A DNA stretch of 26,784 bases. It comes from CAZRUA01 sp964603125 (lineage in GTDB: Bacteria; Bacteroidota; Bacteroidia; B-17B0; Aurantibacillaceae). The stretch covers positions 1 to 26,784 of the forward strand of contig CAZRUA010000046.1 in assembly GCA_964603125.1 (NCBI GenBank). Direction: 5' to 3'. This document shows, piece by piece, positions 9,750 to 18,078 of this stretch; within the stretch, counting starts at the first letter, position 1; each line of letters opens with the position of its first letter. Position numbers and translations under genes: made by a program. The notes under the pieces are model-generated. The model searched no databases. It saw nothing but the letters and a program-made list of their open reading frames with translations, and had not been told where the DNA came from.

Positions 9750-11654
9750 TTAATGCTTACTTAAATAAAATGTATTGTTTTCATAGTCATATCTTAATAC
9801 ATCTGGAAAATTATTAACTGAAGTGTAATACCATTTGTATGACTCGTGACCAATCAGAGGTGCTTTTAATAAGAAGGCGAATAGTTTTGCTTTAACTGAA
9901 GCAATTGATGAGCTTGGCTTATACTTTTCTAGAATCAGATTTAGTTCTTCGCTATTCAAATTCATAGCAATATGCTTTGCTTCAATCTGCATGAAACATT
10001 TTACAATAATAATCAATTGAAAATTATCAATCAGGTGAAAATAGAATTTCTTCAAGTTAAAGCTCGAAAGTGAAACTGATTTAAGACATTCATTTCTAAA
10101 AAAATGTCCTTCTATTGAATAACCAAAATTATTTGTCTTAGCTCTTTTGTATATCTCAATTGGTGCTATGCGATAATTAAAAACGTTTAACCTATCGTAT
10201 TCGTATTTATTGGAAACTTCTTCTTGTATTCCGTTTATCCAGTTAATACCAATGTATGATTTAAAAATCATATTGACATTTTTAAACGCATCGTTTTTAA
10301 ATTCAGCACCTGAATGCACCCATGATAAAATCTCGTGCTTTGCAGCGTTGAAACCAAGGGAAATTCGTTGGTCTAATTGATGAAAATCTGATGAAATAAA
10401 TTGAATCTTAAAAGTGTAATACGAAACTATTTTTTCAACTTCAATTTCACAACTTTTGTTCATTACTAAAATTACTTCGCAAAAGGAATGTTCTTGCTGC
10501 TCAATTGAATCGAGCGTTGCCTTTAGTTGTAATTCGTTAAAATCGACAATTGGAATAACAATTGAAATACTTAAGTCAGAATTTTTATTTACCTCAAGCA
10601 AATAATTTTTCAATTCTAATTCACGTTTAACAAATGTATTCCCATTTGTTTCGTATAAATTTATTTCGTTACCACTTACTTGCAATGCAACATTTGTTTC
10701 AAGTGGAAAAAGCTTAGAACCAAATTTAAGTAAAGGGTTTGCAGCTATTTGACTTGTTATAACAAATGGCTTTGTGTAATGTTCCTTTATGCCGTATAAA
10801 TCAACTTCGTAATTGTATTGATTTAATATGCTTGTGTGTTGATTTAGAGATTGGGAGGTAATTTCAAACCAAGCATCATAAATTGATTTCGAGTTTTTTA
10901 AACTTTGAAATAAGTATTTACACTCTGATAACTGCAATGGAACTTGGAATGTATTTTTGGTTGATGAGTTAGTTCCTTCCTCCTCAAAATTAGTTGTAAG
11001 TGATAAACGAGGAAAAACAAAGTATTTATTTGTATCAACTAAGTAATGAATAAAATGTTTTTTCCACGAATTTTTGCCCCAACGTTTTATATAGTCTGGA
11101 ATTGTATTGTTTATAGGTAGTTCAGGATTTTGTTTGAACCAATTTCTGAAAGCAGTCCACTGTTCCTTAGTCCAAGCTTGCCCCCAAGATGAAGCAACTT
11201 GCATAAAATAAACATCACTTCCATCATCAATAGCTTTGAATGGATAAAAACAACTTTCGGCTACTTGGTAATTATATAACGAAATTCCCGCAAGCGAGTC
11301 TTCCTCATTATAAAAACCTAATGCTTGTTTTGCGTATTCATAAAAATACGGTGATACAAGAAGATCATCTTCGAGAAGAATAACAGAACCAAACACAGTT
11401 GTTAAATCACCACAAGTTAAAATATGTTCTTTTAAACCTAAATGATTTCCATGTTTAATAATTTTCTTTTCACCATACTTCCAATCAAATGATTCAGCAA
11501 GTGCATATACATCTTGATTATTCGATTTATCAATACTTATGATTAGTGTTACATTTTCTTGCTCAAAATTTGAATTAGCAATGGAATGTAATAGTCTATA
11601 CAAAGGTTCGGGACGATTGTACGCACAAACAACTATAGCTGGATTATTGGCCAT
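9750..11654 (-). CDS. Two-domain glycosyltransferase, second domain degenerate
   Basis: This 634-residue, probably cytosolic enzyme should transfer a sugar during surface-glycan assembly. Residues ~5-230 are a GT-A fold: it opens AIVVCAYNRPEPL, has an acidic donor/metal motif LLEDD at 93-97, and contains WGQAW at 157-161, as in family-2-like transferases that act from an EDD motif. Residues ~361-520 resemble a second GT2 domain (SIVIPIVDFNEL, then LGFNAAKHEILSWVHSGAEF), but where active members carry a DD/DxD pair this one reads HSGAE (447-451), so the domain is probably inactive or structural. It overlaps the dehydrogenase gene by 11 bp, which supports translational coupling. It is the last gene of the minus-strand glycan run. 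Donor and acceptor are unknown. Confidence 0.75.
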   Translation of the reverse strand: MANNPAIVVCAYNRPEPLYRLLHSIANSNFEQENVTLIISIDKSNNQDVYALAESFDWKYGEKKIIKHGNHLGLKEHILTCGDLTTVFGSVILLEDDLLVSPYFYEYAKQALGFYNEEDSLAGISLYNYQVAESCFYPFKAIDDGSDVYFMQVASSWGQAWTKEQWTAFRNWFKQNPELPINNTIPDYIKRWGKNSWKKHFIHYLVDTNKYFVFPRLSLTTNFEEEGTNSSTKNTFQVPLQLSECKYLFQSLKNSKSIYDAWFEITSQSLNQHTSILNQYNYEVDLYGIKEHYTKPFVITSQIAANPLLKFGSKLFPLETNVALQVSGNEINLYETNGNTFVKRELELKNYLLEVNKNSDLSISIVIPIVDFNELQLKATLDSIEQQEHSFCEVILVMNKSCEIEVEKIVSYYTFKIQFISSDFHQLDQRISLGFNAAKHEILSWVHSGAEFKNDAFKNVNMIFKSYIGINWINGIQEEVSNKYEYDRLNVFNYRIAPIEIYKRAKTNNFGYSIEGHFFRNECLKSVSLSSFNLKKFYFHLIDNFQLIIIVKCFMQIEAKHIAMNLNSEELNLILEKYKPSSSIASVKAKLFAFLLKAPLIGHESYKWYYTSVNNFPDVLRYDYENNTFYLSKH

Positions 11655-12753
11655 TTACTTGATAAATAAATAAATTAGCATATTTATCAATTAACATCTT
11701 AATTACAAGCGCACTCTCTTTTATCACAACTTTGTAACCATCATTTGCCAAAGCAACGGCAAGTTTAAGTTGCTGCGACTCTTCCAAAATATCTGTTCCT
11801 CTCTTATATGTAACCGAATCAAAAATAATTTGTTCATTCTTACTATATCTACCTTTCCACTGTTCAACTAAAAACTCATTGTGCGCTTCATTTGCTTTAT
11901 CAGTAGCTTCACTTATGAGTATGTTACAACTATTCATATTGGCAAATTGTGTGAATGCTCTATTATCACGAGGAAAACAAGGTCCTCCATAACCAAATCC
12001 GTATTTAAAATATTTATTTCCAATGCGCGAATCAGAGCCAATTGCTTCTAGAATTTTTTCAGGTTCAGCACCAACCTTACTTGCCAAATCGCCAATTGCA
12101 TTAGCAAAAGAAATTTTTGTAGTTAAGAAGCAATTAGTTGCCAACTTTGTAATTTCAGCGCTTAACAATGACATTCTGCAATAACGAGGAGAGTTTTTAC
12201 ACAGCTTTGAATAAATATTTTGAATAATATCTCCTACCTCTTTATTTTCTTCACCAATTAAAACTTGATCGGGATATTGTTGGTCATGGATAATACTTCC
12301 TTGTGCAATAAACTCGGGGTTGTATGTAAGTGTGTAATTTAATTCTTGTAAGCGTTGTTTAACGCTATCACAATAACCAGGCATACAAGTGCTATTTACA
12401 ACTATATGTCGCTTATAAGCTTGTTTTCCAAACCTAGCCAAGCTATCAAACAACTCATCTATGTATTTATGATCGAACTCGCCATTACTTTTAGATGGTG
12501 TAGGCAAAACAATAAACATAACATCATAATTATCCTCATAAATACTTTGCAAATTTACAGTTGCGCTAAAATATTTAGACTCTTTTAAATAATCTTCTAC
12601 TTGAGGCTCGCTTGTTTTAAATGTTTTATTATTAATTGAATTTACATAGTCTTCTGAAACATCTATACCTAATACTGCATATCCAGCCCTTTCTAAATTT
12701 AAAGCTAAACATAAACCTAAACGCCCTATCCCAATAATTGCAATCTTTTCCAT
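11644..12753 (-). CDS. Nucleotide-sugar dehydrogenase, UDP-glucose/GDP-mannose dehydrogenase family, short form
   Basis: The 369-residue protein belongs to the family that oxidises the C6 hydroxyl of a nucleotide sugar to a carboxylate in two NAD-dependent steps, giving a uronic-acid donor. Visible features are the Rossmann motif GIGRLG (8-13) with D31 at the end of beta-2; STCMPG (121-126); NPEFIAQG (145-152, catalytic-type Glu147); K204 and N208 in the central helix; and GYGGPCFPRD with the thiol nucleophile Cys259. The usual length is about 430-450 residues. The missing part is C-terminal: VTYKRGTDILEES (314-326) matches the start of the nucleotide-binding domain, but only ~45 residues follow. 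The catalytic residues are intact, so it may be active with altered substrate binding. The exact substrate (UDP-Glc, UDP-HexNAc or GDP-Man) cannot be assigned. Confidence 0.85.
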   Translation of the reverse strand: MEKIAIIGIGRLGLCLALNLERAGYAVLGIDVSEDYVNSINNKTFKTSEPQVEDYLKESKYFSATVNLQSIYEDNYDVMFIVLPTPSKSNGEFDHKYIDELFDSLARFGKQAYKRHIVVNSTCMPGYCDSVKQRLQELNYTLTYNPEFIAQGSIIHDQQYPDQVLIGEENKEVGDIIQNIYSKLCKNSPRYCRMSLLSAEITKLATNCFLTTKISFANAIGDLASKVGAEPEKILEAIGSDSRIGNKYFKYGFGYGGPCFPRDNRAFTQFANMNSCNILISEATDKANEAHNEFLVEQWKGRYSKNEQIIFDSVTYKRGTDILEESQQLKLAVALANDGYKVVIKESALVIKMLIDKYANLFIYQVNGQ

Positions 12754-12790
12754 ATCAAACTCAAATATAACAAGTTTCTGCTTTCAATTA

Positions 12791-13828
12791 TTAAGGGAGA
12801 CTAATCTCTCTTAATTCAATATCCTTCATACCCCAATTTTCCTTATTTAGATTCCATTTTGCTTTATTTTGAATCATATATAAACCGGCTTGACGCACAG
12901 TCCACCAATCCAACATGGGACGTGTAGTATAGAAATGTATTTTATCAATTGGATTTTTAAACTCCCACCCTCCTTTGTGTTCAATATGATAAGAACATTG
13001 TTCGCCTGCAAAAATTACTTGTTTTAAATTACTAGCTGCTGCTGCCAGCAAGCCCATTGAATCGATATGAATTGAATATATTTCCAATTCGGGATAACCT
13101 TGTATATCAATCCAATTTTGCTTACTCATTATTGTAAAGTCGCCACAAGCATCAAAGTCCAGTTCATTTAACTTATCTTCTGGCGAATTTGCATAGGATG
13201 CTTTTACCTTTGACAAGAATTTTAAAAGAGGCAAAAAAACTGGATACTTAAACATAAAACCAGTTGTATCGGAAAAGTTAGCGTAAAATGCGTTTTTACC
13301 ATTCCTTAACATGATGTTACTTTTGCAAAAACTTATTTGTTGTTCAACTGTCCAATCTTCTTGAATTGAATTTGGCACATCACATCTATTGGCTCTATAA
13401 AAATGATTATCCTTAAGTTCCCTTTTTGCTAATCGCTCAAAAATTTCATCCGAAAAAAGCAAGTCAACGTTGGTGCACAAAACAAATTTAGCCTTTGCTC
13501 TTCGTATACCTGCATTTTTACCAATCATTTGAAACAAAGGAATCTGCTTATTGAAAGCCAATTTCGAATGCAATTCATTTGGAACAATTACATATCGAAT
13601 TGATAAAAAATCAGATACACTTACCGATGGTAGAATTTCATTCAACAGTTTCTCCCCTTCTATTGGATTCCACTCAACCATAATAAGTTCGCAAGCTAAC
13701 TTGTGTTTATTACATTGATGGATAAGAGCTCGAACAAATATTCGCATCCTTTTAAGCATATCCCCTCCATGATTATCATTACGAGATACTGCAACAATTG
13801 ATAAATATGGATTAGAAGAATTCGGCAT
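12791..13828 (-). CDS. GT-A-like glycosyltransferase of unassigned family
   Basis: This 345-residue protein has no signal peptide or membrane segment. It begins with a beta-strand and nucleotide-binding-like stretch (PYLSIVAVSRNDN, 8-19). Residues 104-130 read like the GT-A donor/metal region, with KNAGIRRAKAKF followed by CTNVDLLFSDE; Asp122 would be the metal-binding acid although the motif is NVD rather than DxD. The rest (GDFTIMSK, YPELEIYSIHIDS) fits the acceptor half of GT2-like enzymes. It lies 3 bp downstream of the epimerase gene and 37 bp upstream of the dehydrogenase gene, so a role in building the same glycan is likely. The family call is moderate: it could be a non-standard GT or an inactive relative. 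Confidence 0.6.
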   Translation of the reverse strand: MPNSSNPYLSIVAVSRNDNHGGDMLKRMRIFVRALIHQCNKHKLACELIMVEWNPIEGEKLLNEILPSVSVSDFLSIRYVIVPNELHSKLAFNKQIPLFQMIGKNAGIRRAKAKFVLCTNVDLLFSDEIFERLAKRELKDNHFYRANRCDVPNSIQEDWTVEQQISFCKSNIMLRNGKNAFYANFSDTTGFMFKYPVFLPLLKFLSKVKASYANSPEDKLNELDFDACGDFTIMSKQNWIDIQGYPELEIYSIHIDSMGLLAAAASNLKQVIFAGEQCSYHIEHKGGWEFKNPIDKIHFYTTRPMLDWWTVRQAGLYMIQNKAKWNLNKENWGMKDIELREISLP

Positions 13829-13831
13829 AAT

Positions 13832-14803
13832 TTAAAATGAATTCGCAGATTTATTCAACTGTTCATTTATCCAATTATAGGTTTTTAATATACCCTGTTC
13901 AAGACTATTTTTAGGCTCCCAAGCAATTTTCTCTTTAGCTAGACTATTATGTGAACTTCTTCCATTAACTCCAACTGGTCCATGAACATTGGTGATACTA
14001 ATTTCTTTACCTGAAATCTTAATAATCATTCGAGCAAAATCATTTAATGAAATTTTTTCTTCCGAACCAATATTAATAGGCCCTACAAACTCTGAATTCA
14101 TTAATTTACGAATACCTTCTATGCAATCATCTACATACAAAAATGAGCGTGTTTGATTACCTGTACCCCATATTTCGATTGAATCCTTTTGCGAAGCAAG
14201 GGCAACCTTACGGCAAAGTGCTGCAGGAGCCTTTTCCTTTCCATTATCATAAACACCGTAAGGACCATACACATTATGAAAACGAGCGATGCGCACTTGA
14301 AGGTTATAATTTCGGTTTGATGACAAAAACAACCTTTCACTAAAAAGTTTCTCCCAACCATATTCACTATCAGGATCTGCAGGATAAGCCGAACTTTCTT
14401 CACAATGCGGATTCTCAGGATCTTCCTGATTACGTTTAGGATAAATACATGCTGAAGAAGAATAAAAAACCTTATCAATATGCTGCTCAACACATAAATT
14501 GCTTACGTTAATATTGATTGCAGCAGAATTATGCATGACATTAAAATCATTATCACCTGTAAATATATATCCAGCGCCACCCATATCAGCAGCTAATTGA
14601 TATACTTCATTAAATCTTGAGGTAATATACTTTTTACAAAATTGATAATCGCGCAAATCACCTATAATAAATTCATCACATGCTGATTCATTAAACTCAG
14701 GATACTTTAAATCAATACCACACACAAAGTAACCTTCACTTTTTAAGCGATTAACCAAGTGGTTACCAATAAATCCTCCAGCGCCTAATACTAATGCTTT
14801 CAT
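13832..14803 (-). CDS. GDP-mannose 3,5-epimerase-like SDR enzyme
   Basis: This 323-residue NAD-dependent epimerase of the extended SDR family should act on a nucleotide sugar. Features: Rossmann GAGGFIGNH (7-15); LAADMGGAGYI (70-80); YSSSACIYP (114-122); the YxxxK pair Tyr148/Lys152; RFHNVYGPYG (174-183); KEKAPAALCRK (189-199); and TRSFLYVDD (218-226). The phrases LAADMGG, SSACIYP and EKAPAA.CRK are signatures I know from plant GDP-mannose 3,5-epimerase. Cys119 and Lys191 fall where that enzyme has its catalytic acid/base Cys and Lys. It would convert GDP-D-mannose to GDP-L-galactose and/or GDP-L-gulose. In this operon that suggests an L-hexose in the glycan rather than ascorbate synthesis. 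A 4,6-directed epimerase/dehydratase of the same superfamily is the main alternative. Confidence 0.82.
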   Translation of the reverse strand: MKALVLGAGGFIGNHLVNRLKSEGYFVCGIDLKYPEFNESACDEFIIGDLRDYQFCKKYITSRFNEVYQLAADMGGAGYIFTGDNDFNVMHNSAAININVSNLCVEQHIDKVFYSSSACIYPKRNQEDPENPHCEESSAYPADPDSEYGWEKLFSERLFLSSNRNYNLQVRIARFHNVYGPYGVYDNGKEKAPAALCRKVALASQKDSIEIWGTGNQTRSFLYVDDCIEGIRKLMNSEFVGPINIGSEEKISLNDFARMIIKISGKEISITNVHGPVGVNGRSSHNSLAKEKIAWEPKNSLEQGILKTYNWINEQLNKSANSF

Positions 14804-14829
14804 TTATGTATATTGAATTGCAAACTTAA

Positions 14830-15945
14830 TTATTTTTTTGCTTCTTTCAGAATTTGCCAAAGTCTTTCTGAGTACAACTCCAAACTATTATTAAAACGAA
14901 CATAGTTACTGCCATTTTCCCCTAAATTCAAAGCTAATTGTTTGTTAGAAATTAATATTTCCATTTTACTTGCCATTGATTTGTAATCTCTTTCATCAAC
15001 TAAAAAACCAGAATAACCATCTTTAATAATATCAACAATACCTGCATGCTTTGTAGCAACTATTGGCAAACCAGCACTCATTGCTTCCAATATACTTAAT
15101 GGAGTTCCTTCCGAATCATTTTCTTTTGTAGTAACCGAGTGCTGAACATAAGCATATGATTTAGAAAATTCTTTAGCTATATATTCTTGGCTAAGTGAAC
15201 CTGTAAAATTAACAGACTCACTGATACCTAAATCGTCAACTAAACTTTTGCATTCTTCCAATAATTCTCCATCACCAATCATCACAAGTTTAGCGTAAGG
15301 AAACTTACTTACAACAATTTGAAAAGCTTTAATAACTAAATTGGGTGCTTTTTTCTCAACAAATCTTCCGCACGAGACAAACTGCATACTATCATCAATT
15401 TTATTTTTAACGTCGAATAACTTTGTATTTACACCATAGTATAATTTAAGCAATTTGTTTTGAGAACAACCTAAATCCAATAATTGCTTACACATGTGAT
15501 TTGAAACAACAATAGCTGAATGCATCTTAAAAAACAACTCAGAATACCTTAAGCCATACGATTCTAAAATATCCTTTCGATACGCGTCATAGCCATGAAA
15601 ATGAACAACTAATGGGATTTTGAGTTCAAAAGCTATATCCATCATTTCTACTCCACTAGGACCATACTCACATAAAATAACATCAATCTTATTTCTAAGT
15701 AAATAAAGTTTTATAGATTCAATTAGTTCCTTTTGTTCATCAGAAACCTTCTTCTTGAACAAACTAAAAAAACTTTTACCACGCTTTAAAAAATTAACTT
15801 CAGTAACTCCTCTATCTTCACTATATCTTTTAGGCAAATAACCATCGAATAAAAAATGAATATTACACGGCAACAACCTTACATGATTATGAATAAAGGT
15901 TTCCGAGTATTTATTTTTATTTGTAGATACGATTGCTACGTTCAT
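14830..15945 (-). CDS. GT4-family glycosyltransferase
   Basis: A 371-residue GT-B fold retaining glycosyltransferase, expected at the inner face of the cytoplasmic membrane and adding a sugar from a nucleotide donor. The N-terminal half has VVHFHGYD (113-120), typical of GT4. The C-terminal half has the family landmarks SCGRFVEKKAP (191-201), VMIGDGELLEE (221-231), VNFTGSL (245-251), and the E-x7-E donor-binding motif from Glu279 to Glu287 in SEGTPLSILEAMSAGLP. Its ATG overlaps the UbiA stop in an ATGA junction (15942-15945), so the two genes are probably translationally coupled. The sugar transferred is not readable from sequence. Confidence 0.88.
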   Translation of the reverse strand: MNVAIVSTNKNKYSETFIHNHVRLLPCNIHFLFDGYLPKRYSEDRGVTEVNFLKRGKSFFSLFKKKVSDEQKELIESIKLYLLRNKIDVILCEYGPSGVEMMDIAFELKIPLVVHFHGYDAYRKDILESYGLRYSELFFKMHSAIVVSNHMCKQLLDLGCSQNKLLKLYYGVNTKLFDVKNKIDDSMQFVSCGRFVEKKAPNLVIKAFQIVVSKFPYAKLVMIGDGELLEECKSLVDDLGISESVNFTGSLSQEYIAKEFSKSYAYVQHSVTTKENDSEGTPLSILEAMSAGLPIVATKHAGIVDIIKDGYSGFLVDERDYKSMASKMEILISNKQLALNLGENGSNYVRFNNSLELYSERLWQILKEAKK

Positions 15946-16964
15946 TTCAATTGCAATTTAGAAATCAATAAACTCTTAATCTCATTCCTAAAAAGCACAA
16001 AATGGAGTACTAAAATTGGCAAGAAATAAAGTGATTTTAAACTCAATAAAATTAAAACTACCATTGGAATCCATTTAATATACAGATCATCCAAAAAAAC
16101 ATAAGCAAAATCACGGAAGGTTAATTGCTTTATTTTTTGTTTATTTTTCATGTACCTAAACAACCAAAAAACTACAAGCAATGGCAAAAATGGCCAAGCT
16201 AAATAACTTATATATAAAGCAAAAATAAAAAAATAAAAAATCTCGAAAGGCAATAGCAGATTACGACATAGCAACTTTGATTTTTCTTCCCCAAAATATG
16301 TCACAAAAGTCCTGGTTTGAGATTTAATATCGTCTGAATAATCTTTCAATTGATGAAACAGTATATTTCTTATACCTAATATTAATTGCCAAGCGCACAA
16401 AATAATAACAAAAACTAAAAAATGCTTTTCGGAGCAAAATCCAAATTTATAAAACGTGTATGAAGATAGAACTGCTGGTACAACGTGAGCATAGAGAGCG
16501 TCTGTTAAAACTCCTAGAAATCCTCTTTCCTTTAATCGTAAAGGAGGGAAAGCGTAAACGACAAATAAAATAATTTGCACCGATAATAAAATCAAACTGA
16601 GCCTATCAAAAGGTAAATAAAACCATGGCGCTATAATTAAAAGCAAAAAGAAAACTAACAAAAAAACTATAGAAGGTAAACCCAAGTTTTGAGTAGAATT
16701 AGGTTTTAAAATCAAAGCATCTTTTTTTCTATCGCCCAAATCATTTGTTAAATAACCAATTCCAGCTACTCCAATAATAATTGCAATTGAAACTAAAATA
16801 GAAAAAATAGGTTGAAAAGAAGCTGTTGATCCAATTAAAAAAACTAAATAAGGAATGGTAATTAAAAATGGTATTTTATAATTCCACGGATTACTTAGCC
16901 TTAATCTTTTACTAAAAAAAACAAAGAAGATACCAATACTCATAGAAGAATTCTCTTTTTCCAC
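15942..16964 (-). CDS. UbiA-family membrane prenyltransferase
   Basis: This 333-340 residue polytopic inner-membrane protein has about eight or nine hydrophobic segments. The UbiA superfamily hallmarks are both present: NDLGDRKKD (Asn74, Asp75, Asp78, Asp82, fitting NDxxDxxxD) and the second acidic motif KDYSDD (Asp208-x3-Asp212) followed by QTRT. YAFPPLRLKERG (137-148) is also typical. The family moves a prenyl chain from a prenyl diphosphate to an acceptor, or in some members a phosphoribosyl unit to a polyprenyl phosphate. In a polysaccharide operon, making a lipid carrier or lipid-linked sugar is more plausible than quinone synthesis, but that is inference. The long form starts at GTG 16964, directly after the SGNH stop. 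ATG at 16943 (residue 8) is an equally good and perhaps better start. Confidence 0.8.
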   Translation of the reverse strand: MEKENSSMSIGIFFVFFSKRLRLSNPWNYKIPFLITIPYLVFLIGSTASFQPIFSILVSIAIIIGVAGIGYLTNDLGDRKKDALILKPNSTQNLGLPSIVFLLVFFLLLIIAPWFYLPFDRLSLILLSVQIILFVVYAFPPLRLKERGFLGVLTDALYAHVVPAVLSSYTFYKFGFCSEKHFLVFVIILCAWQLILGIRNILFHQLKDYSDDIKSQTRTFVTYFGEEKSKLLCRNLLLPFEIFYFFIFALYISYLAWPFLPLLVVFWLFRYMKNKQKIKQLTFRDFAYVFLDDLYIKWIPMVVLILLSLKSLYFLPILVLHFVLFRNEIKSLLISKLQLK

Positions 16965-18077
16965 TTAACGTTTTTTTTCACTGAGTAATTTAGCTACAAA
17001 ATCAGCATATTTCTTATGCCCATTATTATTAAAATGGTTAGAAATATTCATTCCATCATAATCTTCCTTAGTAAGGTTAACCGGTGCGAACCATTTTATT
17101 TCTTTAAAAAGTGTTTTATATTTTTCCGTCAAATCTTCCTTATTAGCTGCCTCTTCGGGGCTAGGAATACCAACAAAAAGTGTTTCAATATTTAACGAAT
17201 CAGTACTTTTTTTAATGGCGCTTAGTCTACTATGAGCAATATCAAAACCATCATAGTTATACTTAATTCCTTTACTTTCCCACAATTTTCTGGCCCTTCT
17301 ATGTTCATATAACAAATACAGCTTTGAAAATATAACGCTATAACTCATTGCCTTCTCAAATACATTTCGGTTAGCACCACACAAAGTATACTTATCAATA
17401 TAAAATTGATATGCCTCTTCAGCCGTTTTAAAACTATAATTAAGCTTTTGAGATAAATGATTTGGCGCTACACCAAAGATCCATTTATTATCTTTAAATG
17501 GAAAAGTAAGAGGAGAATAAGGCGTAGCCTTACGCTCAAATGTTAAAATATCATTTCCAAAATAAAAGACTACTACAATTATATCTGGCTTTAATATAGG
17601 TGCATACTTTTGTACTACCAATTGATATTGCAAAGGATCTGTACCTGAAACACCCAAATTAAGTGTTTTAAACTTACTGTTCCTTCCTAATATATCTGTA
17701 AATGCATTGGTAACTGTATCAGGACAGCAACCTTCAACATAAGAATCACCAACTACCATCACAATTCTCTTCCCTTCTTTATTTCTAATTGAATCAACTA
17801 TTTCTGAGGTGTAATCAATATTATCTCTAAATCCTTGCCCATTAATCTTAGTTCCCAGCATTAATGCCTTACTAGTAGGCATTATGTAGTTAATACCTTT
17901 TTCATCTGCAGTAAAACGAGGTTCATAAACAGGATTTTCTTGAACCTTAAAATCATCTATTAAAGTTCCTGCATGCATTCCAAACAAACGTAATATTAAC
18001 TCAACTAAAATAAATAAGACAACAAAAACAATTAATTGAAATCTAATCTTAGCTTTAAACTCCTTTGATATAGCCAT
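16965..18077 (-). CDS. Membrane-anchored SGNH/GDSL-type hydrolase or acyl esterase
   Basis: The 370-residue protein has an N-terminal membrane anchor (~12-32) after a basic start, so the catalytic domain is probably periplasmic. SGNH blocks are visible: VVGDSYVEG (108-116, nucleophile Ser112), GND (174-176, Asn175), and a C-terminal block NHFNNNGHKKYAD (347-359) in which His348 is the likely catalytic base. The Asp usually found two or three residues before that His is not obvious (the local sequence is MNISNH), so the triad may be a dyad or the Asp may lie elsewhere. Related enzymes add or remove acetyl groups on surface polysaccharides. It is separated by 1 bp from the radical SAM gene upstream and abuts the UbiA gene downstream. 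Substrate unknown. Confidence 0.75.
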   Translation of the reverse strand: MAISKEFKAKIRFQLIVFVVLFILVELILRLFGMHAGTLIDDFKVQENPVYEPRFTADEKGINYIMPTSKALMLGTKINGQGFRDNIDYTSEIVDSIRNKEGKRIVMVVGDSYVEGCCPDTVTNAFTDILGRNSKFKTLNLGVSGTDPLQYQLVVQKYAPILKPDIIVVVFYFGNDILTFERKATPYSPLTFPFKDNKWIFGVAPNHLSQKLNYSFKTAEEAYQFYIDKYTLCGANRNVFEKAMSYSVIFSKLYLLYEHRRARKLWESKGIKYNYDGFDIAHSRLSAIKKSTDSLNIETLFVGIPSPEEAANKEDLTEKYKTLFKEIKWFAPVNLTKEDYDGMNISNHFNNNGHKKYADFVAKLLSEKKR

Positions 18078-18078
18078 T

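Noticed and set aside
11644..11654. Possible frameshift truncating the nucleotide-sugar dehydrogenase
   Set aside because: The sequence after its stop is the well-formed start of the next glycosyltransferase; no continuation of the dehydrogenase C-terminal domain was seen in other frames.
12355..12588. Plus-strand 77-codon open frame
   Set aside because: Antisense to the nucleotide-sugar dehydrogenase; hydrophobic but with no recognisable family or context.
14131..14493. 120-codon minus-strand open frame and a plus-strand frame at 14143-14343
   Set aside because: Both are shadows within the epimerase gene, whose catalytic motifs span the region.
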